From Aquabacterium sp. NJ1 (GTDB lineage: Bacteria > Pseudomonadota > Gammaproteobacteria > Burkholderiales > Burkholderiaceae_C): a stretch of 64,000 nt of DNA. Both the position numbers and the translations under genes were made by a program. Shown one piece after another: positions 19,426-28,194 of this stretch. Position 1 is the stretch's first letter, and every line of letters starts with the position of its first letter. The stretch is taken from NCBI RefSeq assembly GCF_000768065.1, contig NZ_JRKM01000001.1, positions 3,826,001 through 3,890,000 on the forward strand, written 5' to 3'. The notes under the pieces are model-generated. The model did no database searches and had not been told where the DNA came from. It saw nothing but the letters and a program-made list of their open reading frames with translations.

Positions 19426-20046
19426 ATGGACTACCCCGGCAACCTCTTCGTGGTGTCTGCGCCCAGCGGCACCGGCAAATCCAGCCTGGTGAAGGCCTTG
19501 CTGGAGCTGGACTCGCGCCTGCAGGTGTCGGTGTCGCACACCACGCGGGCGCCGCGCGGGCAGGAGCAGCAGGACCGCGAATACCACTTCACCAGCAAGG
19601 AAGAATTCCTGGCCATGGTGGAGCGGGGGGACTTTTTCGAGCACGCCGAGGTGCATGGCAACCATTACGGCACCTCGCGCCACGCCATCGAGAGCCGCAT
19701 CAAGGGCGGCGAAGATGTCGTGCTGGAGATCGACTGGCAGGGCGCCTTGCAGATCAAGAAGATCTTCCCCAACGCCATCCTGATCTTCATCCTGCCGCCC
19801 AGTTATGAAGAGCTGTCGCAGCGCCTGAACCGCCGCGGCGAGGACAGCCCGGAGACCATCGAATTGCGCATGGCCAATGCCCGCATCGAGGTGGGCCAGG
19901 CTCAAAACTTCGATTTCATCGTCGTGAATGCACTTTTTGAGTCGGCTTTGTTCGATTTGAAGGCCATTGTTCATTCGCAGCGGTTAAAATACGCAGCTCA
20001 GCGCCGGAACAAGTCTGCCGTGTTCCGTGCCCTCAATCTGGTCTGA
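19426..20046 (+). CDS. gmk: Guanylate kinase
   Basis: This enzyme phosphorylates GMP to GDP. The P-loop is [10 protein letters not shown], followed by [10 protein letters not shown] and [11 protein letters not shown]. The start at 19426 gives 206 residues, matching E. coli (207 aa), and has GGAG eight bases upstream. An earlier in-frame ATG at 19351 overlaps the yicC stop and would add 25 unconserved residues without a ribosome site. It stands in the conserved order yicC-gmk-rpoZ-spoT. Confidence 0.95.
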   Translation: MDYPGNLFVVSAPSGTGKSSLVKALLELDSRLQVSVSHTTRAPRGQEQQDREYHFTSKEEFLAMVERGDFFEHAEVHGNHYGTSRHAIESRIKGGEDVVLEIDWQGALQIKKIFPNAILIFILPPSYEELSQRLNRRGEDSPETIELRMANARIEVGQAQNFDFIVVNALFESALFDLKAIVHSQRLKYAAQRRNKSAVFRALNLV

Positions 20047-20088
20047 CCGGCTTTCTGGCTGATTCAGACACCCTACCGGAGCGCCCAC

Positions 20089-20292
20089 ATGGCCCGCATC
20101 ACCGTTGAAGACTGCCTGCAAAAGATCCCGAACCGCTTTCAGCTGGTGCTCGCTGCAACCTACCGTGCCCGCATGCTGAGCCAGGGCCACACGCCCAAGA
20201 TCGAGTCGCGCAACAAGCCCGGCGTGACCGCGCTGCGAGAGATCGCCGCTGGCCAGGTTGGCCTGGAAATGCTGCGCAAGGTGCCGACCTGA
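20089..20292 (+). CDS. rpoZ: RNA polymerase omega subunit
   Basis: This 67-residue omega subunit stabilises RNA polymerase assembly. [20 protein letters not shown] and the [17 protein letters not shown] segment are diagnostic. CGGAG lies eight bases before the ATG. It is 42 bp after gmk and 158 bp before spoT, with a hairpin between it and spoT. Confidence 0.96.
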   Translation: MARITVEDCLQKIPNRFQLVLAATYRARMLSQGHTPKIESRNKPGVTALREIAAGQVGLEMLRKVPT

Positions 20293-20352
20293 TCGTCATG
20301 CACGCCAATCGGGCCCACGCCGCTGACTGACGGCGGCCCCGAACTTGCAGAA

Positions 20353-20377
20353 AAAGGCCCGTCTCGAACGGGCCTTT
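20353..20377 (+). terminator. Candidate terminator after rpoZ
   Basis: A 10 bp stem AAAGGCCCGT/ACGGGCCTTT with a 5-base loop. The T-tract is only that of the stem itself, so it may be leaky and allow read-through into spoT. Confidence 0.6.
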
Positions 20378-20450
20378 GCTATTTCGCGATTGATTTCCCA
20401 GATTGATTCAGACGGCCCCGGGGCTTTCCCAATCACGCTACAGTCAACAC

Positions 20451-22652
20451 ATGACCTTGGCCAATGATGCTGCAGCGGCTTCCTTTGCTGCACTGACCCA
20501 CAAACTCGACTACTTGGACGAGGCGGACATTCGTCGCGTCCGTGAGGCCTATCGCTTCGCCGACGAGGCGCACCTGGGCCAGTTCCGTGCCAGCGGCGAG
20601 CCCTACATCACGCACCCGATCGCCGTGGCCGGCCTGTGTGCCGACTGGAAGCTCGATGCCCAGGCCATCATGGCCGCGCTGATGCACGACGCCATGGAAG
20701 ACTGCGGCGTCACCAAGATCGAGTTGATCGAGCGTTTTGGGGCGCCCACGGCCGAGATCGTGGACGGGCTGACCAAGCTGGACAAGCTGCAGTTCTCGAC
20801 CAAGGAAGAGTCCCAGGCCGAGTCCTTCCGCAAGATGCTGCTGGCCATGGCGCGCGATGTGCGCGTCATCCTGATCAAACTGGCCGACCGCCTGCACAAC
20901 ATGCGCACGATGGACGCGATGGTGGCGCACAAGCGTGCCCGCATCGCCCGCGAGACGCTGGACATTTACGTGCCCATCGCGCACCGCCTGGGCCTGAACC
21001 AGACCTACCGCGAGCTGCAGGAGCTGTCTTTCCAGTACATCAACCCCTGGCGGCATTCGGTGCTGTCCAAGGCCGTCAAGAAGACACGTGGCAACCGCCG
21101 CGATCTGGTGGACCGCATCCGCAAGGAAGTCGAGCAGGCCTTCGAGGATGCGGACATGCAGGTCGAGGTGTATGGCCGCGAGAAAACCATCTTCTCGATC
21201 TACAACAAGATGATCGAGAAGCACCTGAGCTTTGCCCAGGTGAGCGACATCTTCGGCTTTCGCATCGTCGCGCGTGAACTGCTGGACTGCTACCGCGCTC
21301 TGGGCGTGCTGCACCAGCTCTACAAGCCACTGCCAGGGCGCTTCAAGGATTACATCGCCATCCCCAAGGCCAACGGTTACCAGTCGCTGCACACGACGCT
21401 GGTGAACCCGGTGGGCACGGCGGTGGAGTTCCAGATTCGCTCGCAGGCCATGCATGCCGTGGCCGAGAAGGGCATCGCGGCGCACTGGATGTACAAGGAG
21501 CAGGATTCGGCCGATGACGCTTCGCCGCAGCAGGCCGCCGTGTGGCTGCAGTCGCTCATCGACATCCAGCACGAAACACGGGACTCGGCCGAGTTCCTGG
21601 AGCACCTCAAGATCGACTTGTTCCCCGAGTCGGTGTATGTGTTGACACCCAAGTCGCGCATCGTGGCGCTGCCCAAGGGGGCCACGCTGGTGGACTTCGC
21701 GTACGCCATCCACTCGGGCGTGGGCGACCGCTGCGTGTCGGCCAAGGTCAATGGCGAGCCGGTGGCCTTGCGCACCGAGCTGCGCAGTGGCGATGTGGTC
21801 GAGATCATCACGGCGGCCAGCGCCAAGCCCAACCCGAGCTGGTTGAACTTCGTGCGCACGGGCCGGGCGCGCTCCAAGATCCGCCATTACCTCAAGAACA
21901 TGGAGGCCGAGGAGTCGCTGGAACTCGGCGAGAAGCTGCTGATGCAGGCCCTGCGTGCCGAAGGCCTCACGATGCCCGCGGGCAACGAGACGACCGAAGG
22001 CGATGCCGGCTTGCTGTGGCAGAGCCTGATCCGCTGGGGGGGCAACCGCACCCGCGACGAATTGCTGGCCGACATCGGCCTGGGCCGCAAGATCGCGACC
22101 ATGGTGGCCAAGCGCCTGGCCCAACTGATGGCCGAGTCTGGCGCCAAGCCCGATGCGCTGACGCTGACGCTGGGGCGCTTCTCGGATGAAACACCGGCAC
22201 AGGGCTCCGTCATCATCGACGGCAGCGAAGGGGCCACCGTGCAACTGGCGCCGTGCTGTTGCCCGGTACCGGGAGACCCGATCGCGGGCTACCTGGGGCG
22301 TGGCGAAGGCCTGGTCGTGCACACGCAGTCTTGTGGTGTGGGCAAGCGCCTGTTCGAGCGCGACCACGAGCGCTGGATCGATGTCAGTTGGTCGGATGAG
22401 CCCACGCGCCTGTTCGAGACAGTGCTCAAGGTGCTGGTGGCCAATGGCAAGGGCGTGCTGGCTCAGGTGGCGTCGGCCATCAGCAGCGCCGAAACGGACA
22501 TCACCCACATCGAGATGGGTGACGAGCGTCTGGGCGAAACCGCCGAGCTCAAGCTCACGGTGGCCGTGCGCGACGCCGAGCACCTGGCTGACGTGATCCG
22601 CACGCTCAAGCGCTGCCCCGTGGTGCTCAAGGCCGAGCGCTTCAGTCAGTGA
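20451..22652 (+). CDS. spoT: Bifunctional (p)ppGpp synthetase/hydrolase
   Basis: This 733-residue alarmone enzyme has the hydrolase HD site intact: H55 in ITHP, H79-D80 and E83-D84 in MHDAMED. The synthetase domain has GRFKDYIAIPK, the R-x-K-D form typical of bifunctional enzymes rather than RelA, and NGYQSLHTT. TGS, zinc-finger/helical and ACT domains follow. The start at 20451 is preferred because the alternative upstream start at 20403 adds unconserved residues. It follows rpoZ as in E. coli and ends 7 bp inside the convergent greB gene. Confidence 0.95.
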   Translation: MTLANDAAAASFAALTHKLDYLDEADIRRVREAYRFADEAHLGQFRASGEPYITHPIAVAGLCADWKLDAQAIMAALMHDAMEDCGVTKIELIERFGAPTAEIVDGLTKLDKLQFSTKEESQAESFRKMLLAMARDVRVILIKLADRLHNMRTMDAMVAHKRARIARETLDIYVPIAHRLGLNQTYRELQELSFQYINPWRHSVLSKAVKKTRGNRRDLVDRIRKEVEQAFEDADMQVEVYGREKTIFSIYNKMIEKHLSFAQVSDIFGFRIVARELLDCYRALGVLHQLYKPLPGRFKDYIAIPKANGYQSLHTTLVNPVGTAVEFQIRSQAMHAVAEKGIAAHWMYKEQDSADDASPQQAAVWLQSLIDIQHETRDSAEFLEHLKIDLFPESVYVLTPKSRIVALPKGATLVDFAYAIHSGVGDRCVSAKVNGEPVALRTELRSGDVVEIITAASAKPNPSWLNFVRTGRARSKIRHYLKNMEAEESLELGEKLLMQALRAEGLTMPAGNETTEGDAGLLWQSLIRWGGNRTRDELLADIGLGRKIATMVAKRLAQLMAESGAKPDALTLTLGRFSDETPAQGSVIIDGSEGATVQLAPCCCPVPGDPIAGYLGRGEGLVVHTQSCGVGKRLFERDHERWIDVSWSDEPTRLFETVLKVLVANGKGVLAQVASAISSAETDITHIEMGDERLGETAELKLTVAVRDAEHLADVIRTLKRCPVVLKAERFSQ

Positions 22653-23209
22653 CTGGTGGGCGGGGCAGGGTAGCTGACCTTGATGATCTCCAGGCGCTCC
22701 AGGCCGCCTGGGGTCATCAGCTGAACCTCGTCACCTTCACGTGCCTTGAGCAGCGCGCGCGCAATGGGCGAAATCCAGCTGACCTCACCTTGCAGGTTGT
22801 CGACCTCGTCGATGCCCTTGATGGTGATGGTGCGTGACACGCCCTGCAGGTTCTCGTAGGTGACGGTGGCCCCGAAGAACACCTGGTCATGGCCGTGGTG
22901 CAGGCTGGGGTCGGCCACTTCGGCGATGTCCAGCCGCTTGGTCAGGAAGCGGATGCGGCGGTCGATTTCGCGCAGGCGCTTCTTGCCGTAGATGTAGTCA
23001 CCGTTCTCCGAGCGGTCGCCGTTGGAGGCGGCCCAGTGCACGATCTCCACGATCTTGGGGCGCTCGATGTCGATCAGGTTGAGCAGTTCCGTGCGCAGGC
23101 GCTGGTAGCCCTGCGGCGTGATGTAGTTCTTGCCCCCGGCGGGCAGCGGCGGCAAGGACACGTCATCGTCGTCGTCGCTTTCTGATTCCTTGGTAAAGGC
23201 TTTGCTCAT
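22646..23209 (-). CDS. greB: Transcription elongation factor GreB
   Basis: This 187-residue protein rescues backtracked RNA polymerase by stimulating transcript cleavage. The N-terminal coiled coil includes WAASNGDRSENGDYIYGKKR, whose acidic tip residues act in the polymerase active site. The C-terminal FKBP-like domain ends with the expected barrel. The N-terminus carries a Ser/Asp tract (SESDDDDDVS) longer than in E. coli. The start MSKAFTKES is chosen over an in-frame extension to 23347. The 3' end overlaps the convergent spoT gene by 7 bp. Confidence 0.93.
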   Translation of the reverse strand: MSKAFTKESESDDDDDVSLPPLPAGGKNYITPQGYQRLRTELLNLIDIERPKIVEIVHWAASNGDRSENGDYIYGKKRLREIDRRIRFLTKRLDIAEVADPSLHHGHDQVFFGATVTYENLQGVSRTITIKGIDEVDNLQGEVSWISPIARALLKAREGDEVQLMTPGGLERLEIIKVSYPAPPTSH

Positions 23210-23381
23210 GGGACGCGATTGTGCCCAATCCTGGGGGCGGGATGAAAGCGTCACTTCTTCACGAGGGCCAGATCTTTGTTCGCCAGAACGTGTGCCGAAG
23301 CGGATTTGAACTCGCAAAAATGAAATGGCTGCCGATAACAAACCCATTTCAACCGCCGTTTGTGTCCCTGAAAGGCGCGAG

Positions 23382-24065
23382 ATGTCTCAAGTCATCCCTT
23401 TGGGCCCCGCCGCCCGCATGTTGACCACCCGTGAAGCCGCTGTGCGCCTGGGTGTCTCGCTGCGCACCGTGCAGCTCTGGGTGGAGGCCAACATCCTGCC
23501 CGCCGCACGCACACCTGGCGGGCACCGCCGCATCCCCTACAACGCGGTGGAAGCACTGGCCTTGAGCACAGGGCTGGGGGGGGAGCCGGTGGCGCGCAGC
23601 GCACTCAACCGGCAAAACGAGCGCCCGCTGCTGGACGACACGCCTGTACCTGCCCCGACTGAACCGGGTCGTTCCGGTGCGCCCATGGACGTGCTGCTGG
23701 TGGCCGATGATCAGGACTGGCAGACGCGTTGCGCCGAGGCCATGGCGCCCTATGGATCGGCCGTCAAGCTGCGCTTTGCGGAGACGGGTTACCTGGCCTT
23801 GCTGCAGATCGGGCAGAAGGTGCCGGACCTGCTGATCACGAATCTGGAGTTGCCCGGCATGGATGGCATGGCCATGTTGCGCACGCTGGAGCGTTGCGAA
23901 TCCATCGCCAACATGCGCATCCTGGCCCTGACCGAAAGTGGCGAGCACGAACTGGCACGCCGTGGCGGCCTGCCCCGCTCGGCCGAAGTGATGCGCCTGC
24001 CCGCGACGGCCGAGGCTGTGGCGGTGCGTGTGGGCCGATGGTTGCTGGGCCAGCGCGTGTCCTGA
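23382..24065 (+). CDS. Excisionase-type HTH plus receiver-domain regulator
   Basis: This 227-residue protein joins an N-terminal MerR/excisionase winged helix (LTTREAAVRLGVSLRTVQLW, TPGGHRRI) to a C-terminal CheY-like receiver. The receiver (about 105-225) has VADDQDW and a partner position in TNLELPGMDG, where the usual phospho-acceptor Asp is replaced by Glu (LLITNLEL). It may therefore not be phosphorylated and could be fixed in an active-like state. The order is the reverse of standard response regulators. No kinase is adjacent. Confidence 0.75.
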   Translation: MSQVIPLGPAARMLTTREAAVRLGVSLRTVQLWVEANILPAARTPGGHRRIPYNAVEALALSTGLGGEPVARSALNRQNERPLLDDTPVPAPTEPGRSGAPMDVLLVADDQDWQTRCAEAMAPYGSAVKLRFAETGYLALLQIGQKVPDLLITNLELPGMDGMAMLRTLERCESIANMRILALTESGEHELARRGGLPRSAEVMRLPATAEAVAVRVGRWLLGQRVS

Positions 24066-24210
24066 GCCCATGCCGCCCCCCGACTCCCGGGGGATCCAAC
24101 CGAACTCCAAGGTAAGCACGGGCTGATTTCGCCTGCAACTTGCCTCAAGATGCGCCAGCCTGCGGCATGCACGGGGTGGCAGGCGCCCCACGAGAGACGG
24201 AGTTCGTGTT

Positions 24211-24903
24211 GTGAGTGACAAGCCTGTTGCAGCCTCCGGGCTGGCCTGGCGTTGGTTGGTGCTGGGCGTGTATGTGTCGGTCCTGATTGGCCTGGCACTG
24301 CTGTGGCGGCAGCCCGATATGCGCCACTGGCTGGACCCCCAGTCGCTCAGCGAACAGGGGCGGCAATTGCTGGCCACGCCACTGGGGCCGCTGGCCGTGA
24401 TGGCAGGGTATGTCGTAGCCGTGCTGCTGGGCATGCCCGTGCTCGTGCTGATCACGGTGGGTGCCCTGGTGTTCACCCCCTGGCCAGGCATGGCCTACGC
24501 GCTGTTCGGGATGGTGGCCGGTGCCACGGTGACCTACGGCATTGGCCGTTACACCGGCGCGCAGACCATGGACCGCTGGACCAAGGGGCGGCTGGCGCTG
24601 CTTTCTCGCCACCTGCAGCGTCGCGGCCTGCTCACCATGATGGCCGTGCGTGTGATGCCGGTGGCGCCCTTCATCATGGTCAACATGGTGGCCGGGGCCT
24701 TGCGCGTGCGCTTGCGCGACTACGTGCTGGGGACCTTTTTCGGGCTCCTGCCTGGCACGGTGATGATTTCCCTGTTCATGGACCGCCTGACCGAAGCCTG
24801 GCGTGCGCCCGGCGTTAGCAGCTACGTGGCCCTGGCTGCATGCGTGGTTCTGCTGATCGTTGTTTTTTGGTGGGTCCGAAAAAGACTGTTGCGATCGACC
24901 TGA
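24211..24903 (+). CDS. TVP38/TMEM64 (DedA-related) family membrane protein
   Basis: This 230-residue integral membrane protein has a GTG start preceded by a GAGACGGAG ribosome site. About five to six membrane spans are visible. The family core lies at about residues 65-190: GMPVLVLITVGALVFTPWPG, then FGMVAGATVTYGIGRYTG, and MMAVRVMPVAPFIMVNMVAGA with the conserved R-x-x-P-x-x-P/N feature. Relatives act as lipid scramblases or flippases in eukaryotes; the bacterial role is uncertain. It is monocistronic, followed by a strong terminator. Confidence 0.8.
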   Translation: MSDKPVAASGLAWRWLVLGVYVSVLIGLALLWRQPDMRHWLDPQSLSEQGRQLLATPLGPLAVMAGYVVAVLLGMPVLVLITVGALVFTPWPGMAYALFGMVAGATVTYGIGRYTGAQTMDRWTKGRLALLSRHLQRRGLLTMMAVRVMPVAPFIMVNMVAGALRVRLRDYVLGTFFGLLPGTVMISLFMDRLTEAWRAPGVSSYVALAACVVLLIVVFWWVRKRLLRST

Positions 24904-24937
24904 ACGCAGCCCGATGAGCGGGTTTCCACGTGAATTC

Positions 24938-24959
24938 AAGGGGCCGAGGCCCCTTTTTT
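24938..24959 (+). terminator. Intrinsic terminator after the TVP38-family gene
   Basis: A 7 bp stem AAGGGGC/GCCCCTT with a 4-base loop and six T residues. Confidence 0.9.
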
Positions 24960-25233
24960 GTCGCCTTCAGCCAAGTCGCGAACGGTCCCCTAAGGGGTGC
25001 CACTTAAGGGGTTTCCTCGCCCTTCATTGGGGTGGTTTCAAGGGTCATGCGCTTGGCTTGTCGGGCCAGTCTGCATCTTGTAACAAAGCCTGATGATTCG
25101 TTCACGCCGCAGCCAGTTTGTCGCGGTTTCGATGCCGACGTCGCATCGGGCCAACCTGACGGATTGATCACCCGAACGGTTGCATGAACTGGCCGGCGCG
25201 AGACATCACATACACACATACCTGGAGTTCTAC
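24960..25233. other. Upstream region of the first duplicated secreted-protein gene
   Basis: No gene is seen. The region holds CCCCTAAGGGG at 24987-24997, the block shared with the second copy at 25003-25057, and a leader that ends CATACACACATACCTGGAG before the ATG. The start-proximal leader is also shared with the second copy. Confidence 0.6.
25003..25057 (+). promoter_or_regulatory. Conserved upstream block, copy 1 (TAAGGGG element)
   Basis: CTTAAGGGGTTTCCTCGCCC at 25003-25022 matches 19 of 20 bases at 27181-27200. GGTCATGCGCTTGGC at 25043-25057 is identical to 27221-27235. Spacing to the start codon is 231 bases here and 226 in the other copy. This suggests a shared promoter or operator. 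Confidence 0.6.
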
Positions 25234-25863
25234 ATGCAAGCTTTCAAACTGTCCGTCATCGCCCTGGCTCTGACCGCCGTGGCCGCTTCCGCTTCCGCCA
25301 TGTCGTCCATCGACGACGCAGCCCTGAGCCAAGTCAGCGGCCAGGACGGCGTGTCGATCGCTGGTGACCTGAACATCAACATCGGCTCGTTCAAGTACAC
25401 CGACACCGACGACAACGGTGGTTCCGTGTCGTTCAACAACATCGGCATCAAGGGCATGTTCGTGATGACCGTGGACATCCTGAACAAGACGTCGTTCGTG
25501 GGTGCCGTGGGCGCCGCCATGGCTTCGCACGGTCTGTCGACCGTTGCTGGCTCTGCTTCGAACGCCACTGCAGCTGCCGCTGGCCTGAGCGATGTGGACT
25601 ACAACCTGGCTCTGCTGGCTCCTGCAAGCGCCACGAACCCGTTCGGTCAGGGCGTGTACGACGGTCAATCTGATGTTGTCCAGTTCGCCTTCCCCAACGC
25701 TGGCCTGAACAGCAAGCTGGCTCCGACCATCACCGTTGGTTCGATCACGATGGGCAACGCCGCTGCCACGAGCAATGCTGACGGCCACACTGCCTCGTTC
25801 GGCTCGTTCGCCATCAACAACATCGACATGCAAGGCACCAAGATCTGGATGTGGGCCCACTGA
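25234..25863 (+). CDS. Secreted SGQDG-motif protein (FilA-like), copy 1
   Basis: This 209-residue protein has a signal peptide ending near ASASA (residue 22). Directly after it comes [14 protein letters not shown] (L31, V34, G36, Q37). The remainder is a beta-rich, low-charge sequence ending KIWMWAH. The product is identical to that of 27407-28036. Proteins with this motif occur, from memory, as DUF6160/FilA-type surface proteins next to a C39 peptidase in Acinetobacter. The motif matches a double-glycine leader except that the final Gly is Gln. CTGGAG precedes the ATG at 25234. A terminator follows, so this copy is probably monocistronic. It is probably a surface or fibre component (inference). 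Confidence 0.75.
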   Translation: MQAFKLSVIALALTAVAASASAMSSIDDAALSQVSGQDGVSIAGDLNINIGSFKYTDTDDNGGSVSFNNIGIKGMFVMTVDILNKTSFVGAVGAAMASHGLSTVAGSASNATAAAAGLSDVDYNLALLAPASATNPFGQGVYDGQSDVVQFAFPNAGLNSKLAPTITVGSITMGNAAATSNADGHTASFGSFAINNIDMQGTKIWMWAH

Positions 25864-25865
25864 TC
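25252..25865 (+). repeat. 614 bp direct repeat, copy 1
   Basis: This segment reads base-for-base the same as 27425-28038. The first six codons of the two genes differ only at three third positions, all synonymous. Downstream of the stop the copies diverge within two bases. Confidence 0.9.
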
Positions 25866-25933
25866 CTGAGCTGATGCTGATCGCCTGACCGGGTGCCCAC
25901 AAGGCGCCGGCAGGGCGCACCAGGTCGATGCAG

Positions 25934-25969
25934 ACAACCCCCGGGGACTGGTTCCTCGGGGGTTGTTTC
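25934..25969 (+). terminator. Terminator after copy 1 secreted-protein gene
   Basis: Stem CAACCCCCG/CGGGGGTTG (25935-25943 with 25957-25965) with a 13-base loop and TTTCG after it. Confidence 0.75.
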
Positions 25970-26149
25970 GTCTCCGGAGTCCGAAAAACGTGATGTCCAT
26001 CACGCTGTTTTTACCGAGCGAAATCTGAATTCAAAAAGTGTCTGAATGAAACATAAAAATGCGGGTTATCCCTGTATTTATGTTGCATTGTCTCTGCAAC
26101 CATCCGAGACCTTTCGGGGTAGCAGTCACATAACCTGAAGGGTCTTGTC

Positions 26150-27154
26150 ATGGCCGTCAAAGCATTCACCTTGTCGCAAATCGCGTGGTACCGAACCATG
26201 AGCGATGCCTTTCGTCAGCGCGGCCTGGACGCTGACGAGTTGCTGGTCAAGTGTGGCGTGCCCATTGGCTCGACCGATGAAATGGATGTGAACCACTTGT
26301 CCGACCTGTTTTCGGCCATGTGGGAGCTGGCGGTGACCTTGACGGGTGACCCCAGCATTGGCCTGACGAGGGTGGTGCACCCGCTGGCAGCGTTTGGTGT
26401 GGTGTCACACATGCTGCTGTCGTCCACGAACGTGCTGGCGGCGGCCAAGTGCCTGGCGCGTTTTGCGGCCCTGGTTTCGCCGACTTTTGCCATGGACGTG
26501 GTGCGCGAGGACAAGCACTACGCCGTGTCGTTTGCCATCTCGGGTGGCCGTCGGCCTGTGCCCATGCAGCGCTTTGACTTCCTGGCTTCGGTGTTCCTGG
26601 CTGGCGCGCAGTGGATCACAGGCAAGCGCCTGGTGCCCAACGTGATGCATGTGCCATTCCCGGAGCCGGCCGATGCGCAGCCCTGGCGCGAGGCTTACGG
26701 TTGCCCCATCGTGTTCAATGCCAGCTCCTTCAGGGGCGAGTTCAACATCGCCGACTTCGAGCAGCCCATTCCCACCAGCGACCCGGCGATCGCCGATATG
26801 TGCGTGCGCATGACCGAGCAGGCTGCGCAGGACATGGGCGATCACTTCACGGGCAAGGTCCGGCAGTTGCTGACGCGGATCCTGCACAAGGGCGATCCGC
26901 GGCGTGAGCAAGTGGCTGAAATGCTGTGCGTCAGCGAGCGGACCTTGCAGCGCCGCCTGAGTGAAGAGGGGACGAGCTTTGCCGAGCTGGTGGATGCGGT
27001 CAGGCGCGAGCGCGCGGAACGCATGCTGGCCAGGGGCTTTCTGAGTGTGACGGAGATGGCTTGCGAGCTGGGCTTCTCCGACCCAAGCAATTTCTACCGT
27101 GCGTGCAAGCGCTGGTTTGGTCTTTCACCCAGTTCATTGCGCGTGACGCAATAA
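26150..27154 (+). CDS. AraC-family transcriptional regulator (OruR/ArcR-type)
   Basis: This 334-residue regulator has an N-terminal effector domain (residues 1-215, the 'arabinose-binding domain of AraC, Arac_N' type) and a C-terminal pair of helix-turn-helices. The second half reads VAEMLCVSERTLQRRLSEEG and MACELGFSDPSNFYRACKRW-FGLSPSSLR, the classic AraC signature. GAAGGG precedes the ATG. It lies between two identical secreted-protein genes and upstream of the surface operon, so it is the best candidate regulator of that locus. Its inducer is unknown. Confidence 0.88.
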   Translation: MAVKAFTLSQIAWYRTMSDAFRQRGLDADELLVKCGVPIGSTDEMDVNHLSDLFSAMWELAVTLTGDPSIGLTRVVHPLAAFGVVSHMLLSSTNVLAAAKCLARFAALVSPTFAMDVVREDKHYAVSFAISGGRRPVPMQRFDFLASVFLAGAQWITGKRLVPNVMHVPFPEPADAQPWREAYGCPIVFNASSFRGEFNIADFEQPIPTSDPAIADMCVRMTEQAAQDMGDHFTGKVRQLLTRILHKGDPRREQVAEMLCVSERTLQRRLSEEGTSFAELVDAVRRERAERMLARGFLSVTEMACELGFSDPSNFYRACKRWFGLSPSSLRVTQ

Positions 27155-27180
27155 GCGGGTGGTGCTGTGTCGTACTAGTA

Positions 27181-27235
27181 CCTAAGGGGTTTCCTCGCCC
27201 TGCATGCGGGTGGTCTGTGTGGTCATGCGCTTGGC
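27181..27235 (+). promoter_or_regulatory. Conserved upstream block, copy 2 (TAAGGGG element)
   Basis: CCTAAGGGGTTTCCTCGCCC (27181-27200) and GGTCATGCGCTTGGC (27221-27235) repeat the block upstream of copy 1. The palindrome GTACTAGTAC lies immediately to the left at 27172-27181. The sequence between the two shared parts is diverged, which points to conservation of the elements themselves. Confidence 0.6.
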
Positions 27236-27406
27236 CTCAGTGGTCAAGGTGAAAAGCAGGCGCTTCGCGATGATGCGTCAGCGTTTCAAACAAGAGCCGC
27301 TCTATCGCACAGGGACGTCAGGCAATAGAGATCGGTGATCTGATCAATCACTGGTGTGGCATTGAAACGCCCAAGCAAATCTCATACATACATATCTGGA
27401 GTTTTC

Positions 27407-28036
27407 ATGCAAGCATTCAAGCTTTCCGTCATCGCCCTGGCTCTGACCGCCGTGGCCGCTTCCGCTTCCGCCATGTCGTCCATCGACGACGCAGCCCTGA
27501 GCCAAGTCAGCGGCCAGGACGGCGTGTCGATCGCTGGTGACCTGAACATCAACATCGGCTCGTTCAAGTACACCGACACCGACGACAACGGTGGTTCCGT
27601 GTCGTTCAACAACATCGGCATCAAGGGCATGTTCGTGATGACCGTGGACATCCTGAACAAGACGTCGTTCGTGGGTGCCGTGGGCGCCGCCATGGCTTCG
27701 CACGGTCTGTCGACCGTTGCTGGCTCTGCTTCGAACGCCACTGCAGCTGCCGCTGGCCTGAGCGATGTGGACTACAACCTGGCTCTGCTGGCTCCTGCAA
27801 GCGCCACGAACCCGTTCGGTCAGGGCGTGTACGACGGTCAATCTGATGTTGTCCAGTTCGCCTTCCCCAACGCTGGCCTGAACAGCAAGCTGGCTCCGAC
27901 CATCACCGTTGGTTCGATCACGATGGGCAACGCCGCTGCCACGAGCAATGCTGACGGCCACACTGCCTCGTTCGGCTCGTTCGCCATCAACAACATCGAC
28001 ATGCAAGGCACCAAGATCTGGATGTGGGCCCACTGA
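27407..28036 (+). CDS. Secreted SGQDG-motif protein (FilA-like), copy 2
   Basis: The product is identical in all 209 residues to that of 25234-25863: signal peptide, then [14 protein letters not shown], then a beta-rich body ending in MWAH. The ATG at 27407 follows CTGGAG. A strong hairpin follows the stop, so it is either monocistronic or the high-level first gene of the surface operon, with partial read-through into the gene at 28195. Retention of two identical copies suggests a need for high dosage or recent conversion. Confidence 0.75.
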   Translation: MQAFKLSVIALALTAVAASASAMSSIDDAALSQVSGQDGVSIAGDLNINIGSFKYTDTDDNGGSVSFNNIGIKGMFVMTVDILNKTSFVGAVGAAMASHGLSTVAGSASNATAAAAGLSDVDYNLALLAPASATNPFGQGVYDGQSDVVQFAFPNAGLNSKLAPTITVGSITMGNAAATSNADGHTASFGSFAINNIDMQGTKIWMWAH

Positions 28037-28038
28037 TC
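27425..28038 (+). repeat. 614 bp direct repeat, copy 2
   Basis: Identical to 25252-25865. The copies lie in the same orientation 2173 bp apart with the AraC gene between them, so recombination between them would delete that gene. Confidence 0.9.
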
Positions 28039-28098
28039 GGCTGATGGCCGATGGGCTCGCGTCAAGCGGGCCCGCTCTCTCCGCTTGAGTTGAACAGC

Positions 28099-28131
28099 AA
28101 ATCCGCCGTGGCATCCACGGCGGGTTTGTTT
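28099..28131 (+). terminator. Terminator after copy 2 secreted-protein gene
   Basis: Stem CCGCCGTGG/CCACGGCGG with a 3-base loop, extended by AAAT/GTTT pairing, then GTTTG. It may act as an attenuator before the downstream operon. Confidence 0.8.
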
Positions 28132-28194
28132 GTGAAGCCTGATTTTCTGAAAAGCCTTTTCAGATCCTGACGACCTCTTCCACCCGCAGCCAAC

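Noticed and set aside
20433-22583. Long minus-strand open frame opposite spoT (716 aa)
   Set aside because: It is the antisense shadow of spoT, with the same His/Gln/Arg-rich composition and no motifs.
25252-28038. Insertion sequence or composite transposon
   Set aside because: The repeats are the coding parts of a secreted-protein gene. There is no transposase and there are no terminal inverted repeats.
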